A stretch of 64,000 nt of DNA from Bradyrhizobium sp. CSS354 (GCF_029051725.1 NZ_JAACFU010000019.1:1-64000); one strand, 5' to 3'; shown: positions 6,789 through 15,271, numbered from the stretch's first letter. Notes: generated by a model from the letters alone, not told the origin. Program-made: numbers and translations.

Positions 6789-7862
6789 CTAGACGTTCGA
6801 TCCGTGGATCGCGTCGATCACGGCATCCGTCACGTCCTTTGTCGTCGCCTTGCCGCCGACATCTGGCGTGAGCACGCCGGCTGCACATACTTTCTCCACC
6901 GCTGCCATCAACCGCACCGCCGCGTCCTTCTCGCCGAGATGCTCCAGCATCTGTGCGCCGGTCCAGAACGTCGCGACCGGGTTGGCGATGCCCTTGCCGG
7001 TGATGTCGAAGGCCGAGCCGTGGATCGGCTCGAACATCGAGGGGAAGCGGCGCTGCGGGTCGATATTGGCGGTCGGCGCGACGCCGAGGCTTCCCGCCAA
7101 CGCCCCTGCCAGGTCGGAGAGGATGTCGGCGTGCAAATTGGTTGCAACGATGGTGTCGAGGCTCTTCGGATGCAGCGTCATGCGCACCGTCATGGCGTCG
7201 ACCAGCATCTTGTCCCAGGTCACATCAGGGAATTCGGCCGCGACCTCGGCGGCGATCTCGTCCCACATCACCATGCCATGGCGCTGCGCGTTCGACTTGG
7301 TCACCACGGTCAGGAACTTGCGCGGGCGCGACTGCGCGAGCTCGAACGCATAGCGCATGATCCGCGTCACGCCGACGCGGGTGAACACCGCGACCTCGGT
7401 GCCGACCTCTTCGGGAAGACCTCTGTGGGCGCGACCACCCATGCCGGCATTTTCGCCTTCCGAGTTCTCGCGCACGATCACCCAGTCGAGGTCGCCGACG
7501 CCGACATTGCGAAGCGGCGAGGCGACGCCCGGCAAGATCTTGGTAGGCCGCACATTGGCGTATTGGTCGAAGCCCTGGCAGATCGGCAGCCGCAGGCCCC
7601 AGAGCGTGATGTGGTCGGGGACGTCGGGCGCACCGACCGCGCCGAAATAGATTGCGTCGAACTTCTTCAACTCGGCGAGGCCGTCGGCCGGCATCATCAC
7701 GCCGTGCTTCTTGTAATAGTCCGACCCCCAGTCGAACGTCTTGATGTTGAACGCGAGGTCGCCGCTGCGTTTGGCCAGCGCCTCCAGCACGCGGACGCCG
7801 GCCGAGATGACCTCGGGGCCGATGCCGTCGGCGGGGATCGCTGCAATCGAGTGGGTGCGCAT
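6789..7862 (-). CDS. ttuC: Tartrate/D-malate dehydrogenase family protein
   Basis: 357 residues, full length for the NAD-dependent beta-decarboxylating dehydrogenases (isocitrate/isopropylmalate family). Seen: the N-terminal IPADGIGPEV, the substrate loop VIVRENSEGENAG, the catalytic lysine block VTKSNAQRHGMV, metal-binding aspartates in LVDAMTVRM and NLHADILSDLAG, and the NAD block GSAFDITGKGIANPVA. The GENAGMGG loop is characteristic of tartrate dehydrogenase/decarboxylase and D-malate dehydrogenase (TtuC, DmlA) rather than LeuB or Icd. Divergent from the LysR gene at 7996 across a 133-bp region holding a T-N11-A operator, so induction by the cognate organic acid is likely. The exact substrate (tartrate, D-malate or another) is inference. 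Confidence 0.85.
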   Translation of the reverse strand: MRTHSIAAIPADGIGPEVISAGVRVLEALAKRSGDLAFNIKTFDWGSDYYKKHGVMMPADGLAELKKFDAIYFGAVGAPDVPDHITLWGLRLPICQGFDQYANVRPTKILPGVASPLRNVGVGDLDWVIVRENSEGENAGMGGRAHRGLPEEVGTEVAVFTRVGVTRIMRYAFELAQSRPRKFLTVVTKSNAQRHGMVMWDEIAAEVAAEFPDVTWDKMLVDAMTVRMTLHPKSLDTIVATNLHADILSDLAGALAGSLGVAPTANIDPQRRFPSMFEPIHGSAFDITGKGIANPVATFWTGAQMLEHLGEKDAAVRLMAAVEKVCAAGVLTPDVGGKATTKDVTDAVIDAIHGSNV

Positions 7863-7947
7863 GAGGATACTCCGTCCAGATGTCGGTGGGATTGCGTGAC
7901 GCTAGCGAGCCTAGGCGGGGAGTGGCAGGGACTCAATTGGCGCTGGT

Positions 7948-7968
7948 TTATACAAAAAAATGATATAA
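7948..7968. promoter_or_regulatory. LysR-type operator (T-N11-A dyad)
   Basis: TTATA (7948-7952) and TATAA (7964-7968) form a perfect dyad with 11 bp between them, the classic T-N11-A arrangement of LysR boxes. It lies 28 bp upstream of the LysR start and 86 bp upstream of the divergent dehydrogenase start. Confidence 0.65.
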
Positions 7969-7995
7969 TCCCGCCACAGGATCAGGGGACGGTGA

Positions 7996-8913
7996 ATGGA
8001 ATTGCATCAGTTGCGATGCTTCGTGGCGGCGGCCGAGCAGTTGCATTTCGGCCGCGCGGCGCAGCATCTCCAGATGCTGCCCTCCGCACTCGGCCGCCAG
8101 ATCAAGCTGCTGGAGCAGGATCTGGATACGCGGCTGTTCGCGCGGACGACGCGTGCGGTATCGCTGACGGAAGATGGCGCGACGCTGCTGCGCGATGCCC
8201 GTGCCATCCTCGCCCGCGTCGAGGCGGTCGAGAGCAATCTGCGCAATCGCTCGCGCGCGGGGGCTGCTCGAAAACTCCGGGTCGGCGCCATCGACAGTGC
8301 TGCGGCGGGACTGTTGCCGGCCTTGCTACGCGATTTTCGCGCAAAGCATCCTGAGATCGCGGTCCAGCTTCTGGAGGAGAAGACCGTCCGGCTGCTGCCA
8401 AAGATTCTGACCGGCGCGCTCGATCTCGCCTTCGTGCGCCCGCCGGCTCAGCGGGACAAGCGGCTCGACTTCCGCGATCTGCTGCAGGAGAGCGCCATCG
8501 TGGCGTTCCCGCAGCGCCACGCGCTGGCCAAACGCAAGTCGATCACGCTGGCGGAGATCGCCGAGGAGGCGATGCTGGTGCCGGACCGTCGCTCGCGGCC
8601 GCACAGTCACGACCTTACGATAGAATTGTTCGAACAGGCAGGCCTCACGCCGCGCATCGTGCAGGTCGCCGACGAGAAGCAGACCATCATCAATCTCGTC
8701 GCAACCAGGCTCGGGGTCGCGATCGTGCCGCGCTGGTCCACGCGGATGGCGGTATCAGGCGTGCGCTTCGTGCCGCTGCGGCCCAAGCAGATCGGGCCCG
8801 TCGGCCGGCTGCCGCTCGCTGCCGCATGGCTGCGCGGCTCGCGTGATCCGGCCCGTGACGCCATGCTGTCCGTGCTCGAGACGCGTCTGCGCAGCTATGC
8901 GCGCGACGCCTGA
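7996..8913 (+). CDS. LysR-family transcriptional regulator
   Basis: 305 residues. The N-terminal winged helix-turn-helix is canonical: MELHQLRCFVAAAEQLHFGRAAQHLQMLPSALGRQIKLLEQDL (residues 1-43 region), with the usual LF.R..R.V.LT..G block after it. The C-terminal periplasmic-binding-like effector domain runs from about residue 90 (RKLRVGAIDSAAAGLLP). It is divergent from the tartrate/malate-type dehydrogenase and 37 bp upstream of the aspartate dehydrogenase, so it may regulate both. The effector is unknown. Autoregulation is suggested by the dyad that lies 28 bp in front of the gene. Confidence 0.9.
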   Translation: MELHQLRCFVAAAEQLHFGRAAQHLQMLPSALGRQIKLLEQDLDTRLFARTTRAVSLTEDGATLLRDARAILARVEAVESNLRNRSRAGAARKLRVGAIDSAAAGLLPALLRDFRAKHPEIAVQLLEEKTVRLLPKILTGALDLAFVRPPAQRDKRLDFRDLLQESAIVAFPQRHALAKRKSITLAEIAEEAMLVPDRRSRPHSHDLTIELFEQAGLTPRIVQVADEKQTIINLVATRLGVAIVPRWSTRMAVSGVRFVPLRPKQIGPVGRLPLAAAWLRGSRDPARDAMLSVLETRLRSYARDA

Positions 8914-8950
8914 GGCGCTATGACATCGGCTGGACGAGAGGGGTGATGCG

Positions 8951-9775
8951 ATGATTGAACCGAGAGCTTCGAACCAATTGCGGGTTGCCATCGCGGGGCT
9001 CGGCTCGATCGGCACCAAAATCGCCATGGCGCTCGATCAGGGCATCGAGGGATTGACGCTCTCTGCCGTGGCGGTGCGCGATCCCGCAAAGCATCAGAAA
9101 TTGCTCGCCAGCCTGCGTCGTCCGCCATCCGTGCTGCCGATCGACCAGCTCGGCGACGCCGCCGACATTGTGGTCGAATGCGCGCCGAGCAGCCAACTCC
9201 GCGCGATTGTCGAGCCCGCGGTGAAGCGCGGCAAGGCCGCGGTCGTCGTCAGCGTCGGTGGGCTGCTCGACAATTTCGATCTTGTCGATCTCGCCCGCGC
9301 CAATGGCGGCCGCATCCTCGTGCCGACCGGCGCGCTGATCGGGCTCGACGCCGTCAACGCGGCCGCGATCGGCACCATTCATTCGGTGAAGATGGTCACG
9401 CGCAAGCCGATCGACGGCTTGAAGGGCGCGCCGTTCATCGTCCGGAACAACATCGATATCGACAATCTGCGCGAGCCGCTCAAGCTGTTCGAAGGCACCG
9501 CGCGCGAAGCTGCAAAAGGATTTCCGGCCAATCTCAACGTTGCGGTCGCGCTGTCGCTCGCGGGCGTCGGGCCGGATCGCACCCAGGTGCAGATCTGGGC
9601 CGACCCGACCGTGACGCGCAATGTTCATCGCATCGAAGTCGAGGCGGATTCGGCGCGCTTCTCGATGGGAATCGAGAACATCCCCTCCGAGAATCCCAAG
9701 ACCGGGTTGATCACGGCGCTGTCCGTAATCGCCCTGCTCCGCAAGCAGCGCGCCACGCTCAGTATTGGAACGTGA
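8951..9775 (+). CDS. nadX: L-aspartate dehydrogenase
   Basis: 274 residues. The Rossmann motif GLGSIG is at residues 16-21, followed by the family blocks DIVVECAPSSQLR, LVPTGALIGLDAVNAAA, GAPFIVRNN, GFPANLNVAVALSLAGVGPDRTQV and the C-terminal NIPSENPKTGLITALSV. This is the pattern of NAD(P)-dependent L-aspartate dehydrogenases (DUF108), which convert aspartate to iminoaspartate/oxaloacetate and can feed NAD synthesis. GAGGGGTG lies 5 nt before the ATG. It is likely co-transcribed with the LysR gene; neighbouring quinolinate synthesis genes are absent from the window, so a catabolic role together with the organic-acid dehydrogenase is equally possible. Confidence 0.88.
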   Translation: MIEPRASNQLRVAIAGLGSIGTKIAMALDQGIEGLTLSAVAVRDPAKHQKLLASLRRPPSVLPIDQLGDAADIVVECAPSSQLRAIVEPAVKRGKAAVVVSVGGLLDNFDLVDLARANGGRILVPTGALIGLDAVNAAAIGTIHSVKMVTRKPIDGLKGAPFIVRNNIDIDNLREPLKLFEGTAREAAKGFPANLNVAVALSLAGVGPDRTQVQIWADPTVTRNVHRIEVEADSARFSMGIENIPSENPKTGLITALSVIALLRKQRATLSIGT

Positions 9776-9778
9776 CCG

Positions 9779-11083
9779 CTACGCCCCCGTCACGCGCCAG
9801 ATCACGTTGCCGACGTCGTCGGCCATCAGCAGCGACTTCTTGTCGGGACCGATCGCGACGCCGACCGGGCGGCCGTAGGATTCTCTTTCGTCGGGCGCCA
9901 GGAAGCCCGACAGGATGTCGCGTGCGGGACCCGAAGGCTTTCCGTTCTCGAACGGGATGAACACCAGCTTGTAGCCGGACAGCGTGCTGCGATTCCATGA
10001 GCCGTGCTGGCCGATCGCCATGCCGTCCGGGAAGCCCGGCAGCGTGCCCGCGGGCATCCAGCACAGACCGAGCGAGGCGGTATGGCCGCCGAGCGCATAG
10101 TCCGGCGTGAGCGCCTTGGCGACCATCGCCGGATCCTGCGGCACGCGGTCGTCCACGGTCTTGCCCCAGTAGCAATAGGGCCAGCCGTAGAAGCCGCCAT
10201 CGCGCACCGAGGTCAGATAGTCCGGCGGCGTTTCGTCGCCGAGGCCGTCGCGCTCGTTGACGACCGTCCAGAGCACGTTGGTGTTCGGCTCCCAGGCGAG
10301 ACCGACCGGGTTGCGCAGGCCGGCGCCGAAGATGCGGTGCGTGCCGGCGACGAGGTCGAGCTCGTAGACCGCGGCGCGGCCTTCCTCGACCTCCATGCCC
10401 ATCTCGGCGATGTTGCTGAGCGAGCCGACGCCGGCATAGAGCTTTTTGCCGTCGGGGCTTGCGAGCAGGCTGCGGGTCCAGTGGCCGCTCGGCTTGAAAT
10501 TGGTGAGGCGCTTGCCCGGCGCGGTGATGCAATCGGCATTCGCCACGTACGGGAAGGCCATCACACCGTCGGTGTTGCCGACATAGAAGCTGTCGCCGAC
10601 CAGCGCCATGCCGAACGGCTGGCTGAGATTTTCCATGAACGCGCCGCGATACTCCGCGACGCCATCGCCATCCTTGTCGCGCAGAAGCGTGATGCGGTTG
10701 GCGCTGACGCCGAGCGCGGCTGCGCGCCGCATCGTCGCCTGCATCGCGTAATGAAACACCGACCTCGGGGCCCCCGCGATCTGCGTTGCCTCCGCGATCA
10801 GCACGTCGCCATTGGGCAGCACCTCGATCCAGCGCGGATGGTCGAGGCCGGTTGCGAACGCGTTGACCTTGAGCCCGGGCGCGACCGTCGGCTTCTGTCC
10901 TTCGCTCCAGCCCCGCGCCGTCGGCATCTTCAGTGTCGGGATGGCGCCCTGCGGCTTTGCTTCGGGAATCGCGGGCGACTGGCCCCAGGCCGGCGCAGGC
11001 ACGGTGCCCGACAGCTTTCGCCATTGCAGCGCGATGCCACCGAGAAGCGCAACGAACTGCGCAAAGATGCTGGAAAAAGTCAT
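9779..11083 (-). CDS. PQQ-dependent sugar dehydrogenase-like (sorbosone dehydrogenase family)
   Basis: 434 residues with a hydrophobic N-terminus (FAQFVALLGGIAL) that is a signal anchor. The body is a beta-propeller of the glucose/sorbosone dehydrogenase family: FATGLDHPRWIEVLPNGDVLIAEA, LLRDKDGDGVAEYR, LSQPFGMAL, GAGLRNPVGLAWEP, ERDGLGDETPPDYL, GGFYGWPYCYWG, and RPVGVAIGPDKKSLLMADDVGNVIWRV. Such proteins are periplasmic and often use PQQ, oxidising sugars or aldehydes, but PQQ dependence is not demonstrable here. It is convergent with nadX (3-bp gap). A 142-bp stretch without recognisable features separates it from the next gene. Confidence 0.8.
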   Translation of the reverse strand: MTFSSIFAQFVALLGGIALQWRKLSGTVPAPAWGQSPAIPEAKPQGAIPTLKMPTARGWSEGQKPTVAPGLKVNAFATGLDHPRWIEVLPNGDVLIAEATQIAGAPRSVFHYAMQATMRRAAALGVSANRITLLRDKDGDGVAEYRGAFMENLSQPFGMALVGDSFYVGNTDGVMAFPYVANADCITAPGKRLTNFKPSGHWTRSLLASPDGKKLYAGVGSLSNIAEMGMEVEEGRAAVYELDLVAGTHRIFGAGLRNPVGLAWEPNTNVLWTVVNERDGLGDETPPDYLTSVRDGGFYGWPYCYWGKTVDDRVPQDPAMVAKALTPDYALGGHTASLGLCWMPAGTLPGFPDGMAIGQHGSWNRSTLSGYKLVFIPFENGKPSGPARDILSGFLAPDERESYGRPVGVAIGPDKKSLLMADDVGNVIWRVTGA

Positions 11084-11225
11084 GAGAGGCCCCTGTTTGC
11101 GCGCGCATCCAACGGGCTGACGGGGCCGACGTCAACCTGTGCGACGGGCCGCGGGGCTCTATTCCCGTGGAATGGCAGCCGTTCGAATTTGCATGGGACG
11201 AATGCCGACAGGCTAGGCCCGGAGA

Positions 11226-11435
11226 TCAGCGGCCGATCTGCCGCTCCGCCCGGCGCGCTGCGCGAAAGTCATCCAGCTGGTGGATGTTCGGCGCCAGCGC
11301 CGCCTCTCTGGAGAGGAGATGATAGACTCGCGCGACCGTGCGCTGCTTCTGCTTCGGCCGCCCGGGCGGCAGCGCCCGCGCCTTGCGGACGGCGGCGATC
11401 GCGTGCTCGCGGAAATAATCGTAGGCGTCGGACAT
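11226..11435 (-). CDS. Small hypothetical protein
   Basis: 69 residues from ATG 11435 (MSDAYDYFREHAIAAVRKARALPPG). Helical and strongly basic in the middle (RPKQKQRTVARVYHLLSREAA), ending HQLDDFRAARRAERQIGR. The pattern is that of small rhizobial proteins of unknown function. The upstream in-frame start at 11552 would extend into the palindromic repeat at 11506-11654, so I rejected it. No known domain; stand-alone gene. Confidence 0.65.
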   Translation of the reverse strand: MSDAYDYFREHAIAAVRKARALPPGRPKQKQRTVARVYHLLSREAALAPNIHQLDDFRAARRAERQIGR

Positions 11436-11505
11436 GGCTCGATGCTCTGCGGTGTGTGGCAGGTATCGAGGGCTAACGGGCTGGAGGGAGGGCAGTTCCT
11501 CTGGC

Positions 11506-11654
11506 TGTCGTCCCGGGCTAGTGCGCAACTGCGCACGGGGGCCGGGACCCATACCGCGGAATCCATCGTTTGCAGATGGCAGAAGTACCGAAGCGACGAG
11601 TCTTCGCCAAACCGCAGCCTGTGGTTATGGGTCCCGGCCTCCGCCGGGACGACA
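11506..11654. repeat. Two-hairpin palindromic repeat (REP/BIME-like)
   Basis: A 149-bp element with 11-bp terminal inverted repeats TGTCGTCCCGG (11506-11516) and CCGGGACGACA (11644-11654), and 14-bp inner inverted repeats (11540-11553 with 11626-11639). Each end also forms its own hairpin: GTCCCGG...CCGGGAC with an inner GTGCGCA/TGCGCAC on the left, and GTCCCGGC-CTCC-GCCGGGAC on the right. It fills the gap between two minus-strand genes. Confidence 0.75.
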
Positions 11655-11682
11655 TCGAATGTGGGGCGCGTTCCCCGCGCCC

Positions 11683-12309
11683 TCAGCGCGGCGACAGGAA
11701 CGGAATGATCATCGGCACGCGGCGGCAATAGGCGCCGTAGGCGTCTTCGCCGAGCTCCTTGGACAGGAACACTTCTTCCATACGGCCCTTCTGCCACATC
11801 CCGAGCGAGATCAGGATCGCGCCGAGCATCGCAGTCACGGTGCCGACCGCGATGCCGGTCACCAGCATGCCGAGGATCAGGCCGGTGTAGATCGGATGAC
11901 GCACGATGCCGTACGGACCCGTGTCGATGACGCGGTGGTCTTGCTTGTGAGTGATGGTGTTGGACCAGAACTGTCCGAGATGCAGCCGACCCCACCAGGT
12001 GAAGGAGATGCCGGCCAGCACGATCAGCGCCACGACATAGACGGCTGTATTGCTGAACACCCAGAGCGGCTTCTCGCCGAGCACCTCGGCGGTCCAGGGC
12101 GTGAACAGGATGCCGCCGACCAGGATCGGGATGCGATAGCGGCCGGACTCCAGCGTCATCACCTGCTTCTGGGTGCGGCCCTGCCAGAACGAGGCGCCGA
12201 CCCAGCTTGCGAGCCAGGCGAGCCAGATCAGGGCGAGCAGTTGCGTCGGCCAGGTCGTGGTCCAACCACCCCAGGCGACAGAGAGAAGCTTGCTGAAATC
12301 GAAGGACAT
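11683..12309 (-). CDS. Membrane methyltransferase, ICMT/PEMT family
   Basis: 208 residues with four to five hydrophobic segments (LLALIWLAWLASWVGASFW, IPILVGGILF, VYVVALIVLAGISFTWWG, GLILGMLVTGIAVGTVTAMLGA). The C-terminal signature GPYGIVRHPIYTGLILG with a later EEVFLSKELG...Y..Y is that of isoprenylcysteine carboxyl methyltransferases and phospholipid methyltransferases, which use S-adenosylmethionine at the membrane. In bacteria most members methylate lipids or unknown substrates. It is the last gene of a three-gene minus-strand cluster (Mpo1-like, epimerase, methyltransferase), 30 bp after the epimerase, which points to lipid modification. Confidence 0.82.
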   Translation of the reverse strand: MSFDFSKLLSVAWGGWTTTWPTQLLALIWLAWLASWVGASFWQGRTQKQVMTLESGRYRIPILVGGILFTPWTAEVLGEKPLWVFSNTAVYVVALIVLAGISFTWWGRLHLGQFWSNTITHKQDHRVIDTGPYGIVRHPIYTGLILGMLVTGIAVGTVTAMLGAILISLGMWQKGRMEEVFLSKELGEDAYGAYCRRVPMIIPFLSPR

Positions 12310-12339
12310 GCGGAAAGGTTCTTTGGGTTGGGCGGCAGC

Positions 12340-13371
12340 TCAGCTGGCGCGCGAGGAGAGCGCGTGATGCTCGATGGCGCCGGAGGCAAGCGCGCCGCCG
12401 CGGGCGAGAAGATGGGTGATGGTTTCGCGCAGGACCGGCTCGATCGGGCGCGGCGCGTAGCCGAGTTCGGTGCGCGCCTTGCCGATCGAGAGGTCGCTCG
12501 CGGCGAGCGCGATGCGCACGCCCTCGGCGGTGCCGTTGGGCGGCCTGCGCGTGACGTGATCGGATAGATATTCGAGCATGATGCCCGACAACTCGGCCAT
12601 CTTGCCGGGAACGACGACCGGGAATTGCCGGCGGCCGCTCATCGCGGACATCATCCGCAGAATCTGGCCGAGCCTGACGCAGTCGCCGCCGAGGATGTAG
12701 CGCTGGCCGTTACGCCCGCGTTCCATGGTCAGCACGAGGCCCATGGCAACGTCGCGGACGTCGACGAGATTGACCGGGAAGTCGAGATGCGGCTGCACCT
12801 TCTTCTGCAGGAAGTACCACAGCATCGCGGTCGGCGGCGTCAGATTATGGTCGGCGGCACCGATCGGCATCGTCGGCGTGCCGATCACCAGCGGAAAACC
12901 TTCAGCCGCGGCCTTCGCGGCGCAATGCTCGGCCAGCGATTTCGACCGCGTGTAGGCGCCCGGCATCGCATCGGCCGGCTGGAGCGCCTCTTCGGCGGGA
13001 ACACCGTTGAGGTCGGAATAGGGGAACAGGATCGATTCCGTCGAGCAGTGCAGGAAGCGCGAGACGCCGCGCTTCATCGCGGCCGCGAGCACGATCTCCG
13101 TGCCGCGGCAATTGACGTCGTGAAAGGCTTGCTTGTCGGCGACCCACATGCCGGGCAGGCCAGCGAGGTGATAGACCTGATCGACACCCGCGATCGCGGC
13201 ATCGACCGCGGCGCCGTCCAGCACCGAGCCCGTGGCATATTCAACGTCGGCATACGGCGTGGCCGGCGCACGGACATCGAGCACACGCACCCGCTGCCCA
13301 CGGGCGCGGAGCGCTTCTACGAGATGATGTCCGATGAAGCCGCTGCCACCGGTAACCAGTACGAGAGCCAT
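12340..13371 (-). CDS. NAD-dependent epimerase/3beta-HSD-type dehydrogenase
   Basis: 343 residues from ATG 13371, the codon directly before the Rossmann strand MALVLVTGGSGFIGHHLVEAL (GGSGFIG at about residues 8-14). Further landmarks: VYHLAGLPGMW, the catalytic Ser/Thr region LHCSTESILF, and the YxxxK dyad in AYTRSKSLAEH. The protein belongs to the extended short-chain dehydrogenases of the epimerase/3beta-hydroxysteroid dehydrogenase group. A much longer open frame (to 13989) upstream overlaps the DUF962 gene in another frame and is not real. Position between an Mpo1-like protein and a membrane methyltransferase suggests a lipid or terpenoid substrate; this is inference. Confidence 0.85.
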   Translation of the reverse strand: MALVLVTGGSGFIGHHLVEALRARGQRVRVLDVRAPATPYADVEYATGSVLDGAAVDAAIAGVDQVYHLAGLPGMWVADKQAFHDVNCRGTEIVLAAAMKRGVSRFLHCSTESILFPYSDLNGVPAEEALQPADAMPGAYTRSKSLAEHCAAKAAAEGFPLVIGTPTMPIGAADHNLTPPTAMLWYFLQKKVQPHLDFPVNLVDVRDVAMGLVLTMERGRNGQRYILGGDCVRLGQILRMMSAMSGRRQFPVVVPGKMAELSGIMLEYLSDHVTRRPPNGTAEGVRIALAASDLSIGKARTELGYAPRPIEPVLRETITHLLARGGALASGAIEHHALSSRAS

Positions 13372-13400
13372 GCAGAAGGTTTGCTGTTTCGCGTTTAGAG

Positions 13401-13937
13401 CTATCGGGTTGAAAGGGAATTGGTCGGAACAGGCGCCAGAATCGCGGCAAGGTCGCGACGGAAGCCCAATGCAATGAATAATTTTGCCATGACAAACATC
13501 GGTCCAAGCAGAAAATGCGTGGGGTGGTCGACCATCGACGGCTGCCGCTCCTCGAAAACCTTGTGGCCGACGATCTGCGAAGCGACGCCAATTCCGATCA
13601 GCACCGCAAAAATCGACCACATCATGACGATCGAGACCTGATTGCCGATCGCGGTTGCGACCGAAAGCAGCACGATCATCGAGGCGAGGATGCCGAGCCC
13701 GATCCCGGCGTCCAGCATCAGCCAGTAGACCAGCACCGGCAGGGCAAGAATCACGGCGAGGCTCACCTCGATCCCGAACAGCGGGAAATGGACCAGCGTC
13801 AGCGGCAGCACGGCGCCGGTGAAGAGCAGGAGGATGCCGACCACGTGCATCGCGCAGTTCCAGGGATCGCGATGATATTCGACGTAGTCGGCCAGCTGGC
13901 GTTGAAAATAACTGGCCATCTCGGTCTCGTGCAGCAT
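13401..13937 (-). CDS. Mpo1-like (DUF962) membrane protein
   Basis: 178 residues (172 if ATG 13919, MASYFQRQ, is used). Features of the DUF962/YGL010w family: ADYVEYHRDPWNCAMHVVGILLL at the N-terminus, three to four membrane segments, and the conserved IVGHKVFEERQPSMVDHPTHFLLGPMFVMAKLF block with the histidines thought to bind iron. The yeast member Mpo1 is an Fe(II)-dependent dioxygenase that alpha-oxidises 2-hydroxy fatty acids, so oxidation of a hydroxylated membrane lipid is a reasonable hypothesis. First gene of the cluster with the epimerase (29-bp gap) and the ICMT-type methyltransferase. Confidence 0.82.
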   Translation of the reverse strand: MLHETEMASYFQRQLADYVEYHRDPWNCAMHVVGILLLFTGAVLPLTLVHFPLFGIEVSLAVILALPVLVYWLMLDAGIGLGILASMIVLLSVATAIGNQVSIVMMWSIFAVLIGIGVASQIVGHKVFEERQPSMVDHPTHFLLGPMFVMAKLFIALGFRRDLAAILAPVPTNSLSTR

Positions 13938-14091
13938 GGGGTCGGGAAGGGCGAAAAAAGCCTATAGCACCTGATAGGGCGGTGCACAAACCGGCGCGAT
14001 TGTCGCGCGAAACCGCGCTGTTGCGCTGTGAGACAGGTCACAAAACGATCGGGACTTCAAAGGGTTCCGTCGGGCGCCGCGGCGCGTCCGC

Positions 14092-14763
14092 TCAGCGCTT
14101 CTTGGCGGGCTTTTTCGCCGCAGGCGCAGGTGTCGCAGCCGGATGCGCAGGCGCTTCCTCCGGTACCTTGGCGTAGGTCGCGATTTGCAACTGGCCGTTG
14201 ACGGCCGAGCTTGGCCTGGCCCGGTCGAGAAACTGCTCCTCGCCGAGGCCGATCGGATGCAACCGCTTGGTCGAGATCTTGAACGTGTTCACCAGCACGT
14301 CGCGAATCGCGTCCGCCCGGCGCTGGCTCAGGATGGCGTTGGCCTCGCGCGTCTTCGCGTTGGATTCGACATGGCCGACGATCAGGAACGTGTAGGGCAG
14401 CAGTGAAGCATGGACCAGCGCGTCGGCGAGGCGGCCGACGGTCTGGTAGGACGCCGGCTGGATGATCGGCGTGTCGGCGTCGAACTGAATCTGCGCGGTG
14501 AAGGTCGGCAAATTGACCAGATCGGGCGCGATCAGCGGCCGGTTCACCGGACCCGGATCGTTCTTGATCCTGGCCTTGGCCCGCTCCATCACCTGCAGCT
14601 TCAGCGCGGGAAGATCGATCTCGGCGGGCTGTTCGAAATGGTTGAGCTTGCCGACGATGTCGTCGCGGGTCGGCGGCGCCGTCTGCGCTTGGGCTGCGCC
14701 CGCGAGCAAAGCGAGGCCGAGCGCGATGGATATTCCGGCGGTGAAAAGCCTGTTCGCCGGCAT
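14092..14763 (-). CDS. Exported OmpA-like protein
   Basis: 223 residues from ATG 14763. A signal peptide (LFTAGISIALGLALLAGAAQAQ) is followed by a 60-residue N-terminal part and an OmpA-type domain at about residues 85-195: FDADTPIIQPASYQTVGRLADAL, then the peptidoglycan-binding helix AILSQRRADAIRDVLVNTFKISTKRLHPIGLGEEQFL. The C-terminus is Pro/Ala/Lys-rich (APAAKKPAKKR). It likely binds peptidoglycan in the periplasm. Its start codon overlaps the stop of the Cys-rich gene upstream by one base (TGATG), so the pair is translationally coupled. Confidence 0.82.
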   Translation of the reverse strand: MPANRLFTAGISIALGLALLAGAAQAQTAPPTRDDIVGKLNHFEQPAEIDLPALKLQVMERAKARIKNDPGPVNRPLIAPDLVNLPTFTAQIQFDADTPIIQPASYQTVGRLADALVHASLLPYTFLIVGHVESNAKTREANAILSQRRADAIRDVLVNTFKISTKRLHPIGLGEEQFLDRARPSSAVNGQLQIATYAKVPEEAPAHPAATPAPAAKKPAKKR

Positions 14764-15179
14764 CACCGATACCCCGCGTCGTCGACGGCCTTCAGGCAGT
14801 TGTTGCTGATGCCTTTGGGCGTCGAGACCAGGCAGGGGACCGCCTTGCTGGTCTCCTTGGTCGAGCCGCCGCAGACCTTGACGATCTCGCGCTGGCAGGC
14901 GTTCGCCACCGTGACCCGGGCGGCGACGCGCTTCTGGATGGCATCGAAGGCGCCGAGATAGTCGCTCTGGCACTGCTGTGAGAGCACGTCGCGGTTGCGC
15001 GACAGGCACTCCTTCAGGCGGGTCGAATCCGGGTTGACGCCGCGGCAATTGGCGACGATTTCCGCACCGCAACTTTTCGCCAGCATCCCGATCGAATCGC
15101 CAAAGCTCATGGTCTCCGCCGCTGCAAGCGACGGCATAACCAATGCCAGTACGATCAGTGTGATGGAGCCCCGGACCAT
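14763..15179 (-). CDS. Exported cysteine-rich (GLG1-like) protein
   Basis: 138 residues from ATG 15179 (MVRGSITLIVLALVMPSLAAAETMSF, a clear signal peptide with AAA-E cleavage). The mature part has eight cysteines in paired spacing (CGAEIVANC, LKECLSRNRDVLSQQC, NACQREIVKVC, PCLVSTPKGISNNC), the pattern of the cysteine-rich GLG1 repeat. It is presumably a disulfide-bonded periplasmic protein of unknown role. The start upstream at 15275 would precede the signal peptide and was rejected. Coupled by TGATG to the OmpA-like gene. A second exported protein with the same CTADMRALCSG-type pattern lies at 22543-22809. Confidence 0.75.
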   Translation of the reverse strand: MVRGSITLIVLALVMPSLAAAETMSFGDSIGMLAKSCGAEIVANCRGVNPDSTRLKECLSRNRDVLSQQCQSDYLGAFDAIQKRVAARVTVANACQREIVKVCGGSTKETSKAVPCLVSTPKGISNNCLKAVDDAGYR

Positions 15180-15271
15180 GGCCGCATCTGATACGGGGAA
15201 GTTCGCGGTGGTCAAGGGGCGTAGAAGGAAGAAACGGCAGCGTAACGCCACCGCCACACAGGGCAGGGGCC

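Noticed and set aside
6018..8354. 778-codon plus-strand open frame across hsp20 and the dehydrogenase
   Set aside because: It runs through two well-supported minus-strand genes and the ROSE leader; translation has no domain.
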